This document shows, piece by piece, positions 30,475 through 38,364 of a stretch of DNA of 64,000 nucleotides. This DNA comes from a virus: positions 1 to 64,000 of the IMG/VR virus record IMGVR_UViG_3300021598_001001. One strand, 5' to 3'. The notes beneath the pieces were generated by a model. The model saw only the letters and a list, made by a program, of their open reading frames with translations. It made no database searches and was not told the origin of the DNA. A program made the translations under genes and the position numbers. Each line of letters begins with the position of its first letter. The first letter of the stretch is position 1.

Positions 30475-30730
30475 CAATACTGAACAAGTAGACTCACTAA
30501 TAAAAGAAAAGTTTCTTTGTCAGTCAAAGTTTGCACAGGATATCGAGTATCTTGTAATGACATCTAAAATTAATTACATAGAGGCTATTGTAACCTATTG
30601 TGAAGAAAATGGAATTGAATTTGAATCGATATCAAAGTTAATTTCTAAACCACTAAAAGAAAAATTAAGAAACGAAGCAACCCAACTTAATTTTCTTAAA
30701 AAAACAAGTCGTGCTAAATTAGTATTCTGA
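30467..30730 (+). CDS. 33: gp33-like late transcription coactivator
   Basis: 87 residues from ATG 30467; a longer frame from 30368 lies inside the nuclease gene and was rejected. Assignment rests on size, helical character, the C-terminal LNFLKKTSRAKLVF (hydrophobic sliding-clamp-type tail) and the T4 order 33-59-32. In T4 gp33 links RNA polymerase with gp55 and the clamp at late promoters. Late promoter motifs elsewhere in this window agree with such a system. Confidence 0.7.
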   Translation: MYNNTEQVDSLIKEKFLCQSKFAQDIEYLVMTSKINYIEAIVTYCEENGIEFESISKLISKPLKEKLRNEATQLNFLKKTSRAKLVF

Positions 30731-31320
30731 TGACGCCAATAGAGGTATATAAAACATACCTGGCATTCAAGAATCATTTCACTAAACCAAACTACGATTA
30801 TTTTCAATATTGCGGAAAGTCCAGGGCTTCAACAGAGTCCTTTAACAAAAGGAAAGATCGTTACTTCTTTGAACGTATGTCTCGTCAGAAATCTGATGAC
30901 GAGATCCGTCAATACTTCTTGGCTAATTTTGTAGAATGTGATGATCCTTCTAAACTCTGGATCGGTGAAATTATTGAGTCAGGTGAAAAAAATTACACCA
31001 ACTGGTTAAAAAGATCACAAAGTCTTTCTTATCTCTTCAAAACTGAGGCTGAAGTGTTTCTACATAAAGATTCTTTTGATTCATTATTTGAGATTAAAGG
31101 TTCATCTCACCCAGATATTCTTAAAAAATATCTACAAAACGCAATATCCATAGAAACTTTCGTTATAATGGATATAATCCTAAATTTTTCTAAAAAATTT
31201 GATAAAAAACTACTAGATCCTGTGTGGGAATCCGTCAGTTTGCGTATAAAAAAATACAAGTCTTTCCTAAATATTGATAAGGAAAAGTACACACAGACAC
31301 TAAAGGAGATTGTATTGTGA
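30730..31320 (+). CDS. 59: gp59-like helicase loader
   Basis: 196 residues, near the size of T4 gp59 (217). MTPIEVYKTYLAFKNHFTKP at the N-terminus and NKRKDRYFFERMSRQKSDDE are typical of cyanophage gp59. In T4 it loads gp41 helicase onto forked DNA coated with gp32. All helical, with no catalytic residues. Position between gp33 and gp32 is diagnostic. It shares a base with gp33 and overlaps the next gene by 4 bp. Confidence 0.9.
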   Translation: MTPIEVYKTYLAFKNHFTKPNYDYFQYCGKSRASTESFNKRKDRYFFERMSRQKSDDEIRQYFLANFVECDDPSKLWIGEIIESGEKNYTNWLKRSQSLSYLFKTEAEVFLHKDSFDSLFEIKGSSHPDILKKYLQNAISIETFVIMDIILNFSKKFDKKLLDPVWESVSLRIKKYKSFLNIDKEKYTQTLKEIVL

Positions 31321-31649
31321 GTGGATTTTTTCAATCCGAAATTGTAAGAGAATCCATCAAAGAGATGGAAGAACTTCAACAACGTATTATTAGAGAAACC
31401 TTTAAAGCTCCCATGATGAATAGGGAAGAAAAGAAGGAACATGTAGAACTGATGAGAACTTTTCTAGAGAAACAGAAGAATTTATACTTTCGTCTCTCAC
31501 TTTCTGATGACCCAGAAGCACTAGAAATGAAACAAAGAATTGAAGAAGCTGCAGAGTTTCTTGGGTTTAATGGTAATAATGTCAATGAGTTATTTTCTGA
31601 AATGGAAAATACTCTAGAAAGACTAGATAAAATTGCAGAAATAGAATAA
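31317..31649 (+). CDS. DUF1825-like protein (cyanobacterial family)
   Basis: 110 residues from GTG 31317, with AAAGGAG at proper spacing. FFQSEIVRESIKEMEELQQR and the later EEKKEHVELMRTFLEKQKNL match the DUF1825 family of ~110-residue cyanobacterial helical proteins. Its place inside the gp33-gp59-gp32 block, and its wide occurrence in T4-like cyanophages, suggest a replication or transcription-related role. Function unknown. Confidence 0.75.
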   Translation: MSGFFQSEIVRESIKEMEELQQRIIRETFKAPMMNREEKKEHVELMRTFLEKQKNLYFRLSLSDDPEALEMKQRIEEAAEFLGFNGNNVNELFSEMENTLERLDKIAEIE

Positions 31650-31650
31650 C

Positions 31651-31920
31651 ATGTCCTACCACTACAAAATCACCTCCGCATATTGTTATCACAATGGTGA
31701 GATTGTAGACATGTATTTCATCAATGGAATTCCTTTTACATTTGATGATATTCCTTTAATTATGCAACAAGATCCTTATATTCAAATGGAAGCTGAAGAT
31801 AATTATTCATACACATCTGAAGATATGTATAGGTGGTCTAATTATCTGATTGATGAACTATGTCATCCACTTCTTTTCGAGGTGGCTCTAGAAAATCCAG
31901 AAGAAATGCCTAAAGACTAA
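31651..31920 (+). CDS. Hypothetical protein
   Basis: 89 residues, Tyr-rich and acidic (YYKITSAYCYH-type start, then IVDMYFINGIPFTFDDIPLI). It begins one base after the DUF1825-like gene and shares a base with the next. No family recognised. Confidence 0.55.
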   Translation: MSYHYKITSAYCYHNGEIVDMYFINGIPFTFDDIPLIMQQDPYIQMEAEDNYSYTSEDMYRWSNYLIDELCHPLLFEVALENPEEMPKD

Positions 31921-32492
31921 TGAAGACTTTCAAACAATTCTGCACAGAAGCTTATCAAGTACAAGAACTATTTGGATTTGGTCAAAAACCAAAACCCAAA
32001 CCAAATAAACAAGTTCTTGCTTATAAAAACTATCAACCAGGAGTACTTGATAAATCAACAGGAAAATTTACTCAAAGAGCTCATACTGGTGATGAACAAA
32101 AGAGATATGGATGGAAACCAGTGAATGTAAGTTCATATAGTAAGGCAGATACTCCTGGATCACTAACCGCTAGTGGACATAAGTTTGATGACAAACAAAA
32201 ATTAGTTGCAGTTCCTTATGCATCTAAAACTAGTTCCAAACCATCTACACCATTTGGAACTAAACTTCACATGACTAGAGCTCCTGGAGTTACACCCGTT
32301 GCAAAAACTTCTGTCCAAGACACTGGAAATTTTGGGCCTGCAGGAGATTACAATAAGAAAACTAGTTATGATCTTTCTCTTTCGACTGCAAGAGATGTGG
32401 TTGGAAAACCAAATATTACTGCACAACAGTTTGGTAAACAAAAAGTTTACGTTCGTAATGAACCTCAAACGAAACCAACCAAGAAAAAATAA
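31920..32492 (+). CDS. 3D-domain (RlpA/MltA-like) protein
   Basis: 190 residues. MKTFKQFCTEAYQVQELFGF is a short helix common at the start of cyanophage virion-linked proteins. Residues ~30-190 match a 3D double-psi barrel: TPFGTKLHMT near residue 115, a conserved Asp in VQDTGNFGPAG, and YDLSLSTARDV. 3D domains occur in lytic transglycosylases. It is not exported by a signal peptide, so it is either a virion protein or needs a holin. Placement directly before gp32 is notable. Confidence 0.55.
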   Translation: MKTFKQFCTEAYQVQELFGFGQKPKPKPNKQVLAYKNYQPGVLDKSTGKFTQRAHTGDEQKRYGWKPVNVSSYSKADTPGSLTASGHKFDDKQKLVAVPYASKTSSKPSTPFGTKLHMTRAPGVTPVAKTSVQDTGNFGPAGDYNKKTSYDLSLSTARDVVGKPNITAQQFGKQKVYVRNEPQTKPTKKK

Positions 32493-32505
32493 TTCTAGAT
32501 GGGGC

Positions 32506-32534
32506 TTGACATCCCCAGTTCACTGCGGTAAACT
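32506..32534 (+). promoter_or_regulatory. Sigma70-like promoter of gp32
   Basis: Consensus TTGACA (32506-32511), 17-bp spacer, TAAACT (32529-32534), 45 bp before ATG 32579. One of the best sigma70 matches in the window. CGGAGAA provides the ribosome site. Confidence 0.75.
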
Positions 32535-32578
32535 AAAGTCGTCCCAAAGGCCAAATACACTCAATACGGAGAATACAA

Positions 32579-33508
32579 ATGTCTTTTGCTGATCTCAAGA
32601 AACAGTCCCGCGCTGGTTCGCTGACTGAAAAACTGATCAAACAAGTTGAAAAACTGAATAGTGGAGAAGGTGGATCTGATGAACGTTTCTGGAAACCTGA
32701 AGTAGACAAAGCCGGAAATGGTTATGCAGTTATCCGATTCCTCCCCGCACCCGAAGGATGTGAACTTCCTTGGGCCCAAGTATGGAGTCATGCTTTCCAA
32801 GGTCCTGGTGGTTGGTACATCGAAAACTCTCTGACAACTCTGGGACAAAAAGATCCTGTGTCTGAACACAATCGTGTTCTGTGGAACTCTGGATCTGATC
32901 GTGATAAGGAGATTGCTCGGAAACAAAAACGCAAACTCTCTTATTACGCCAACATCTATGTGGTGAGTGATCCTGCACACCCTGAGAACGAAGGTCGTGT
33001 ATTCCTTTATAAATTCGGTAAGAAAATCTTTGACAAGATTACCGAAGCGATGCAACCACAGTTTGCAGATGAGGAAGCTATTAATCCTTTCGACTTCTGG
33101 GCTGGTGCTAACTTCAAACTGAAGATCCGTAAGGTCGAAGGTTACTGGAACTATGATAAGTCTGAGTTTGATCGTCCTTCTGCACTTTCGGATGATGATG
33201 ACAAACTGGAACGCATCTACAAGAACCTGAACGATCTCAATGAGTTCAGTGACGCAAAGAACTTCAAGTCCTATGAAGAACTGAAGAAGCGCCTAGACTA
33301 CACTCTGGGGGTTCGTGGTGTCCCTAAGAATCAAGACCCTGAAGTAGTTGCAGAAGAAGAAGAGTGGGAAGCCGAACGTCGTGGAGAACCTTCTCCTAAG
33401 CGGTCTACTCCTTCCTTTGAAATCTCTAAACCAGTGTCTCGTGATGAGGAAGATGATGAAGATGCAGATGATGCTCTGAGTTACTTTCAAAAACTAGCTG
33501 AGAGCTGA
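32579..33508 (+). CDS. 32: gp32-like single-stranded DNA-binding protein
   Basis: 309 residues against 301 in T4. KKQSRAGSLTEKLIKQVEKL is the N-terminal cooperativity region. YYANIYVVSDPAHPENEGRV then FLYKFGKKIFDKI aligns with the T4 core, as does FWAGANFKLKIRKVEGYWNYD. The Cys/His zinc ligands of T4 gp32 are not seen: where T4 has its CPVC, this protein has polar residues. The acidic C-terminus (RDEEDDEDADDALSYF) is the protein-interaction tail. It has its own sigma70 promoter and a strong terminator, suiting high expression. It coats single-stranded DNA in replication and recombination. Confidence 0.96.
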   Translation: MSFADLKKQSRAGSLTEKLIKQVEKLNSGEGGSDERFWKPEVDKAGNGYAVIRFLPAPEGCELPWAQVWSHAFQGPGGWYIENSLTTLGQKDPVSEHNRVLWNSGSDRDKEIARKQKRKLSYYANIYVVSDPAHPENEGRVFLYKFGKKIFDKITEAMQPQFADEEAINPFDFWAGANFKLKIRKVEGYWNYDKSEFDRPSALSDDDDKLERIYKNLNDLNEFSDAKNFKSYEELKKRLDYTLGVRGVPKNQDPEVVAEEEEWEAERRGEPSPKRSTPSFEISKPVSRDEEDDEDADDALSYFQKLAES

Positions 33509-33528
33509 AAAATAGTCCGAAAAAAATT

Positions 33529-33559
33529 CCCTGGCTTTTTTGGAAGCCAGGGTTTTTTT
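33529..33559. terminator. Bidirectional intrinsic terminator between gp32 and gp53
   Basis: CCCTGGCTT (33529-33537), 6-nt loop, AAGCCAGGG (33544-33552), a perfect 9-bp stem. Seven T follow on the plus strand (33553-33559) and an A-run lies on the other side (33520-33526), so it can stop transcription both ways. It overlaps the last codon of minus-strand gp53. Confidence 0.9.
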
Positions 33560-35882
33560 ATACTCCAGTAAATTTAGGATTATAAGTTCTCTTTAATTTA
33601 GATGAAACTACGTTTTCAGAATCTTTATTATACTTCATAATTTTCTTTAGATCATCAATAATAGTAGAAATATATGATGGTTTTGGTACAATAATTAAAG
33701 TTTTTTCTTCGTTTAATCTTAATTCATATTCCAAATTCGTTATCGGTTTGGAAATACCACTACCATTTACACTAATTATATTCAATCCATCTAAGAATTG
33801 GAATGGTCTTGTGATTTGTTCTTGCCATGCGGTTCCATTCCATTTCCAAATTTTGTTATTTTGAGTGTAAGTTTCGTCAACTTCTACATTGAGAACCTGT
33901 TCTGGTGATATATCAAAAGTTATTGACGGAGGGTTATCATAATTTTCTCCTGGAGAAGTAATTGTAATTGCTGATATTTTTCCATCAACTACTGAAGCAA
34001 TTCCTGTTGCTCTTGAATAAGTTGGTGCTTGAGCAATCGTGACCGTAGGTGCGATAGTATAACCGAATCCAGCATTAGTAATATTGACAGACAATACAGA
34101 TCCATCAACTACTGTAGCCGTTGCCGTTGCATTTACTGCTGGATATGGAGCACCAATCGTTACCGATGGGGCTGTCGTGTATCCAAATCCAACTTCGGAA
34201 ATAGTAATGGAATTAAGAGATCCATTAACTAAGTTTGCGGTTCCTTTAGCTCTGACTTTTATGGAATATTCAAATATAGAATCTCCAGACCCACCAGATA
34301 CCAATAAGTGTTCTACATCTGAACTTATAAATGCATCGGATGGATTTGGAATTCTATCTCCAACATATAGGAAACTACTGAATGTTAAGGTTGTTAAGTC
34401 CCAGGAATTTAAATTAAATTCATATACTGTGGAGTTTGATAGTCCAGTTGCATACATTTTATTTCCACCATTCAAGAAAGAAAATCCAATAATCTCATTG
34501 TCTCCTGTTGGTGTTTCTATATTATATGAGGCTACGAAAGATTTCGTTGTAACGTTCCATGCCGATGATAATGTATATTCTTCAATGGAATCTGGGGAGT
34601 CCATGTTTAATGAATACATCCTAGAACCATCAGACTTGAATCTAACACCACCAGGAGCTGTCAATGAAGTTTGATTTACATATGTTGCTGTGGATATTGA
34701 CCATGGTGTGGATAAATTATAAGCAGCAACAAAGAAATTACCACTAAGTCCACCAGTAACAAACATTTTAGTTCCATCTGGACTAAATTCTATTCCAGTA
34801 CAATAACCGAATACTGCACTAACATCTAATTCATAAGATAAAGAAAGAGTTGTAATATTCCAAGCTGTAGACAACGTAAATTCTTTAATTAGATTTGATC
34901 CTATAGTGCTTGCAGTATAGACTTTATATCCATCAGATTTTACATACATCCCTTCTATTTGATTTCCAACAGAAACTGGAGATTGTTCTCTGTAGATGGT
35001 ATTTGAGATAAAGTTTTGTGGTAAACTGAAGGATACTGATGGGGGAGTTAATCCATATCCACATCCAGAATTAGTAATTTCTACACTTACTACTGTACCT
35101 CCAGTGAATTCTGTTTGACCTAGAGAACTAACTCCTACTGCTTGGATTGAAGTTGGAGCCGTTGAAATGGATACTACAGGTACAGATTTATATCCAAATC
35201 CAGAAGTTAATGATGTAACAGAAGATACCCTAAAACTTTGAATTCCAACAGATGCTGACGCTGAACTTGTGATGGTGGGCTCTGAGAAGGTTAGTTTTGG
35301 TACTTGTTTATAACCAAAACCTTCTTCTATAATATCAATTTCTGTAACTCCACCACTTTCTATAATGCATGAAGTAATTGCAACAACAGGATTTAAATAA
35401 ATCGGAGGAAATGTGATTCCAGGAGGAGTTTCTGTGATTGTTTCATATTCTGGAGCATTATAAAATGTTTCATCTACAATTAAATCTTTTGGAAGTACAA
35501 CTCTATTAAATGAATCTCTTAATTCTATAGTTTCATAGTGATGTATCTCCTGTAATGCATCTTCAGTTCCATATTTACTGATTAAATAGTTATTAAACTC
35601 ATTTACAGTTAATGGCCACTGATCGTAGTAATTGATAATATTATTTGAAACTAAGATAACCCAATCAAGACCTGCATCTCCATATAGTTTTTCTGCTATT
35701 TGATCTGGTCTCTCTCCTTCAACAATAGTATAATATTCAAATCCAGCAAAAACTGATATTAAATCTTCTCTTACTTTTACTCTTCTGAATATATTTTTTG
35801 CTAAAGTTGTTTCATCATTAGATTTCGTATTTGGAAATCTATTTACATATTCAACGTTTGGTAGTTCTGTAAAGTATGCCAT
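33558..35882 (-). CDS. 53: gp53-like baseplate wedge protein with large beta insertion
   Basis: 774 residues; T4 gp53 has 196. The N-terminal ~140 (NRFPNTKSNDETTLAKNIFR, YYTIVEGERPDQIAEKLYG, DWVILVSNNIINYYDQWPL) are gp53-like with a LysM-type segment, and the C-terminal ~110 contain WKWNGTAWQEQITRPFQFLD. Between them lie Gly-rich beta repeats of the form GFGYxxxPxVxI (~180-290 and ~545-660) flanking a propeller-like region (~300-545). That region has at least four repeats of LSxxWxI(S/T)T with GTKMFVTGG-type loops. The insertion probably projects from the baseplate. Last gene of the minus-strand operon. Confidence 0.85.
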   Translation of the reverse strand: MAYFTELPNVEYVNRFPNTKSNDETTLAKNIFRRVKVREDLISVFAGFEYYTIVEGERPDQIAEKLYGDAGLDWVILVSNNIINYYDQWPLTVNEFNNYLISKYGTEDALQEIHHYETIELRDSFNRVVLPKDLIVDETFYNAPEYETITETPPGITFPPIYLNPVVAITSCIIESGGVTEIDIIEEGFGYKQVPKLTFSEPTITSSASASVGIQSFRVSSVTSLTSGFGYKSVPVVSISTAPTSIQAVGVSSLGQTEFTGGTVVSVEITNSGCGYGLTPPSVSFSLPQNFISNTIYREQSPVSVGNQIEGMYVKSDGYKVYTASTIGSNLIKEFTLSTAWNITTLSLSYELDVSAVFGYCTGIEFSPDGTKMFVTGGLSGNFFVAAYNLSTPWSISTATYVNQTSLTAPGGVRFKSDGSRMYSLNMDSPDSIEEYTLSSAWNVTTKSFVASYNIETPTGDNEIIGFSFLNGGNKMYATGLSNSTVYEFNLNSWDLTTLTFSSFLYVGDRIPNPSDAFISSDVEHLLVSGGSGDSIFEYSIKVRAKGTANLVNGSLNSITISEVGFGYTTAPSVTIGAPYPAVNATATATVVDGSVLSVNITNAGFGYTIAPTVTIAQAPTYSRATGIASVVDGKISAITITSPGENYDNPPSITFDISPEQVLNVEVDETYTQNNKIWKWNGTAWQEQITRPFQFLDGLNIISVNGSGISKPITNLEYELRLNEEKTLIIVPKPSYISTIIDDLKKIMKYNKDSENVVSSKLKRTYNPKFTGV

Positions 35883-35883
35883 A

Positions 35884-37368
35884 TTAGTAACCTACTGCGT
35901 CGTTAGCAACTGGAGAAAGATCTGTTCTTTGTGAGTTGACTGTATCTTGATAATCGACATCATAAATTGGTTCAAGTTCTGCGAATTGTAGGGTTATTCT
36001 TGTAGAAACTGGTTGACCTTCATCATATGCAACCCAGAAACCATCTGGGGTATAATCTGTTTGCATAGAAACCAACGCACAAGTCTTAAATCTACTGATT
36101 GCTTTATTTTCTCCAGTTGTTGTTTTAAATTCCAATTTGAATACATTTGGAGTTTTAAGAAAATAAGATGCTCCTCCTGCACCTCTACCAGATCTCTTTT
36201 TTGGTGACATTCCTTGTTTAAAGAATCTGAGTATTCTCCTAATCATCATCGCTTCATCTCTACTTCTTGCTGTTAGTCTATAACTAACACCAAAAGATCT
36301 TAATTGGGGTCCGTTGAATAACAACTCTAAATTATTATTTGGAACAATTCCTGCACCTCTAGCCAATATTGTTTCTATTTCAGTTCCAAATTGAGCCATT
36401 TGAAGAAGTTTTTGAACACCAATGGTTCCCATTAAACCTCTCCCTTCTGCTGTGGCACTTGCTTCGTTAAGGAGTTTACCATAAGCAAGTGTTTGACCTC
36501 CTGCGGATGCTCCAGATCCTGCTCCACCAGCAACACTGCCGCCCATCTTACTACTAATAAAAGCACCCAACCCAGCGCCAACTAAACCTGCTGCTGCATA
36601 TTGTCCTGGATTTTTTATGACATCTGCCATCATTCCAGCACTAATATTATTCATTTGATCTGGACCCCATCCAACATCCTTGGTTTCGGAGATACTAGAA
36701 GGCATAGGAAAAGTTACAGTTCCTATAACTTTTTCTGGTCTAAAATCACTACCTCTCTGTAAACCATTTTGAATAATACTTGAAAAGTCTCCATTTAGAA
36801 GTTGATCTCCAGCTGGAGCAGCATACTCAAATTGACTTATAAAGAGAGTATCCTGTTTCCTGGAATTCATATCAATTGGATACTTCAATCCTTTGAAAAG
36901 TAATTTAGCTTCATTTCCAGCTCCATAGTCTTGATTTGCTATTTCTCTTATAGCTTCACTTGGGTTTATTAGTGCTCCAAATGCTGCTCCTATGTTTCCC
37001 GGACTTGTAGAATTACTCGAAACACTTTGACTTGGAGTTGATGTACTTTGACCCGGAGGTTGTCCTTGATTCTGTTGTTGGGCCCAAGCAGGTAGAACTA
37101 AACCAGCAGAAGTTCCACCTAAAGCCCTAAACGAAGTTCTTACAGAAGTTTGAATATTTTCGTGTATTGTTTGTTGTTCTTGTGAAGATATTGATAAAGA
37201 ATTGACACTAGAAGAATTCCATTTACCATCCGTATAAATCGCTGGTGTCCCAGTGGCAGCATTTTGTTGAATGAGTTGTACTTCACCAGTACGTTTATTG
37301 TACTGTAAATTATAATTTACAGAATTTTTTGTAAAGTATGGTACTGGTGAAATATTTTGATATGTCAC
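35884..37368 (-). CDS. 48: gp48-like tail tube cap protein (GTG start)
   Basis: 494 residues (T4 gp48 has 364). The start codon reads GTG on the minus strand, directly after the stop of the upstream gene. Characteristic segments: KLLFKGLKYPIDMNSRKQDT, FNGPQLRSFGVSYRLTARSR, DEAMMIRRILRFFKQGMSP and FLKTPNVFKLEF. gp48 sits on the baseplate hub and templates the tail tube with gp54. The middle has an Ala/Gly-rich hydrophobic insertion (~255-300, GQYAAAGLVGAGLGAFISSK), unusual for this family. Two bases separate it from gp53. Confidence 0.88.
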   Translation of the reverse strand: MTYQNISPVPYFTKNSVNYNLQYNKRTGEVQLIQQNAATGTPAIYTDGKWNSSSVNSLSISSQEQQTIHENIQTSVRTSFRALGGTSAGLVLPAWAQQQNQGQPPGQSTSTPSQSVSSNSTSPGNIGAAFGALINPSEAIREIANQDYGAGNEAKLLFKGLKYPIDMNSRKQDTLFISQFEYAAPAGDQLLNGDFSSIIQNGLQRGSDFRPEKVIGTVTFPMPSSISETKDVGWGPDQMNNISAGMMADVIKNPGQYAAAGLVGAGLGAFISSKMGGSVAGGAGSGASAGGQTLAYGKLLNEASATAEGRGLMGTIGVQKLLQMAQFGTEIETILARGAGIVPNNNLELLFNGPQLRSFGVSYRLTARSRDEAMMIRRILRFFKQGMSPKKRSGRGAGGASYFLKTPNVFKLEFKTTTGENKAISRFKTCALVSMQTDYTPDGFWVAYDEGQPVSTRITLQFAELEPIYDVDYQDTVNSQRTDLSPVANDAVGY

Positions 37369-37896
37369 TTAAGGTTTACTCCAAGCTTTGTGATTTGGAA
37401 ATGGTTGACCCCTTGTATCAACAAATTTTTCAGTTGGTAATATTGAAACGGAGGGCCAATCCTTTTCGGGAACTCTCAAAAATCCCCCTCCAACTCCAGA
37501 AAAAAAGTAACGATGAATGCTATTACGAGGTACACTTACGGTATCTGAATTATTTATTAGGCTTTTTGCTATTCCTTCCCTATATTGCCTATTAATATAA
37601 TGCAAATTTATTCCAATGAAATAATTTTTACTGTAACTTACTTCAGTAACATACGTCAATGGTTGAGTATCAAAAAATTTAAGTCCAGGAGTAGATGCTC
37701 CGTAGATAAAAAAATACATCTTACCAACTTCTATACCTCCTGTATCCATTTCATTAATATTAAATTGATCCAGTTCACCAAGATACTGTCTTAGTTGTCC
37801 AGTATACCAATCATTTTTTACATTTTTTCCTTTGGTTTTTTTAATGAGATCGTATCCAAAACCTTTTCCAGGTTCGAACGTGCCATCGAAACTCAT
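37369..37896 (-). CDS. Conserved T4-like structural or assembly protein
   Basis: 175 residues. VGKMYFFIYGASTPGLKFFD followed by TQPLTYV and later FIGINLHYINRQYREGIAKS is a layout seen in many tailed phages, where it accompanies neck or baseplate genes. No function is established to my knowledge. It overlaps gp4 by 4 bp and precedes gp48 with no gap, so it is made in the same late operon. Confidence 0.7.
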   Translation of the reverse strand: MSFDGTFEPGKGFGYDLIKKTKGKNVKNDWYTGQLRQYLGELDQFNINEMDTGGIEVGKMYFFIYGASTPGLKFFDTQPLTYVTEVSYSKNYFIGINLHYINRQYREGIAKSLINNSDTVSVPRNSIHRYFFSGVGGGFLRVPEKDWPSVSILPTEKFVDTRGQPFPNHKAWSKP

Positions 37897-38330
37897 ATTC
37901 CTAAATCCTCCTCAGTCATGATTCGGAACTCATAATTACGATCTGCACAGAACTCTTTAGCTGCTTTCCATTTTGCTTGGTTTTTTACCCAAGTTTGAAC
38001 TTTATATGCCCAAGATTTTGTCCTTCTTTTTGGATTTTGTTCTGGCATGTCTACTTCTTTTTTGGGTTTTATTTCTATAACTACTGTTCGTGTATTTCCA
38101 CTCTTATCTTTATACTTTACAAAAAAATCTGGAAAATATCTATGAACTTTACCATCAAGAGGGCAAAGATATGGAATCCAGAATTCTTCAGATTGCCATT
38201 GATTTACATTTTCATTTAAGTCACAATAACGCATGAATTTTCTTTCCCACAAAGAACGATAAACAATATTTGTGGGATCACCTTTATACTTTTTTGGATT
38301 TTCTGGACGATATTTTCCTTTATAACTCAT
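37893..38330 (-). CDS. 4: gp4-like head completion protein
   Basis: 145 residues from the ATG at 38330, which matches the T4 gp4 start (MxYxGK). The frame is open 90 bp further, but that would run past the promoter and into the divergent gene. YRSLWERKFMRYCD, WQSEEFWIPYLC, HRYFPDFFVKYKDKSG and VIEIKPKKEVDMPE reproduce the T4 gp4 order; the D...E-x-K pattern is that of a small PD-(D/E)XK nuclease fold. It acts in completing filled heads. First gene of the minus-strand operon. Confidence 0.93.
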   Translation of the reverse strand: MSYKGKYRPENPKKYKGDPTNIVYRSLWERKFMRYCDLNENVNQWQSEEFWIPYLCPLDGKVHRYFPDFFVKYKDKSGNTRTVVIEIKPKKEVDMPEQNPKRRTKSWAYKVQTWVKNQAKWKAAKEFCADRNYEFRIMTEEDLGI

Positions 38331-38355
38331 ATACATACTATAGATCCTTAAGAAA

Positions 38356-38363
38356 TATTTATA
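38356..38363 (-). promoter_or_regulatory. Canonical T4 late promoter TATAAATA, minus strand
   Basis: The plus strand reads TATTTATA; the minus strand is exact T4 consensus TATAAATA, 25 bp before the gp4 ATG. It can drive gp4, the 175-residue gene, gp48 and gp53. The spacer to the divergent gp54 gene is only 34 bp. Confidence 0.7.
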
Positions 38364-38364
38364 G

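Noticed and set aside
30368-30730. Long 120-residue version of gp33
   Set aside because: The extra 33 residues lie inside the nuclease gene. The ATG at 30467 overlaps that stop by 8 bp, as is usual here.
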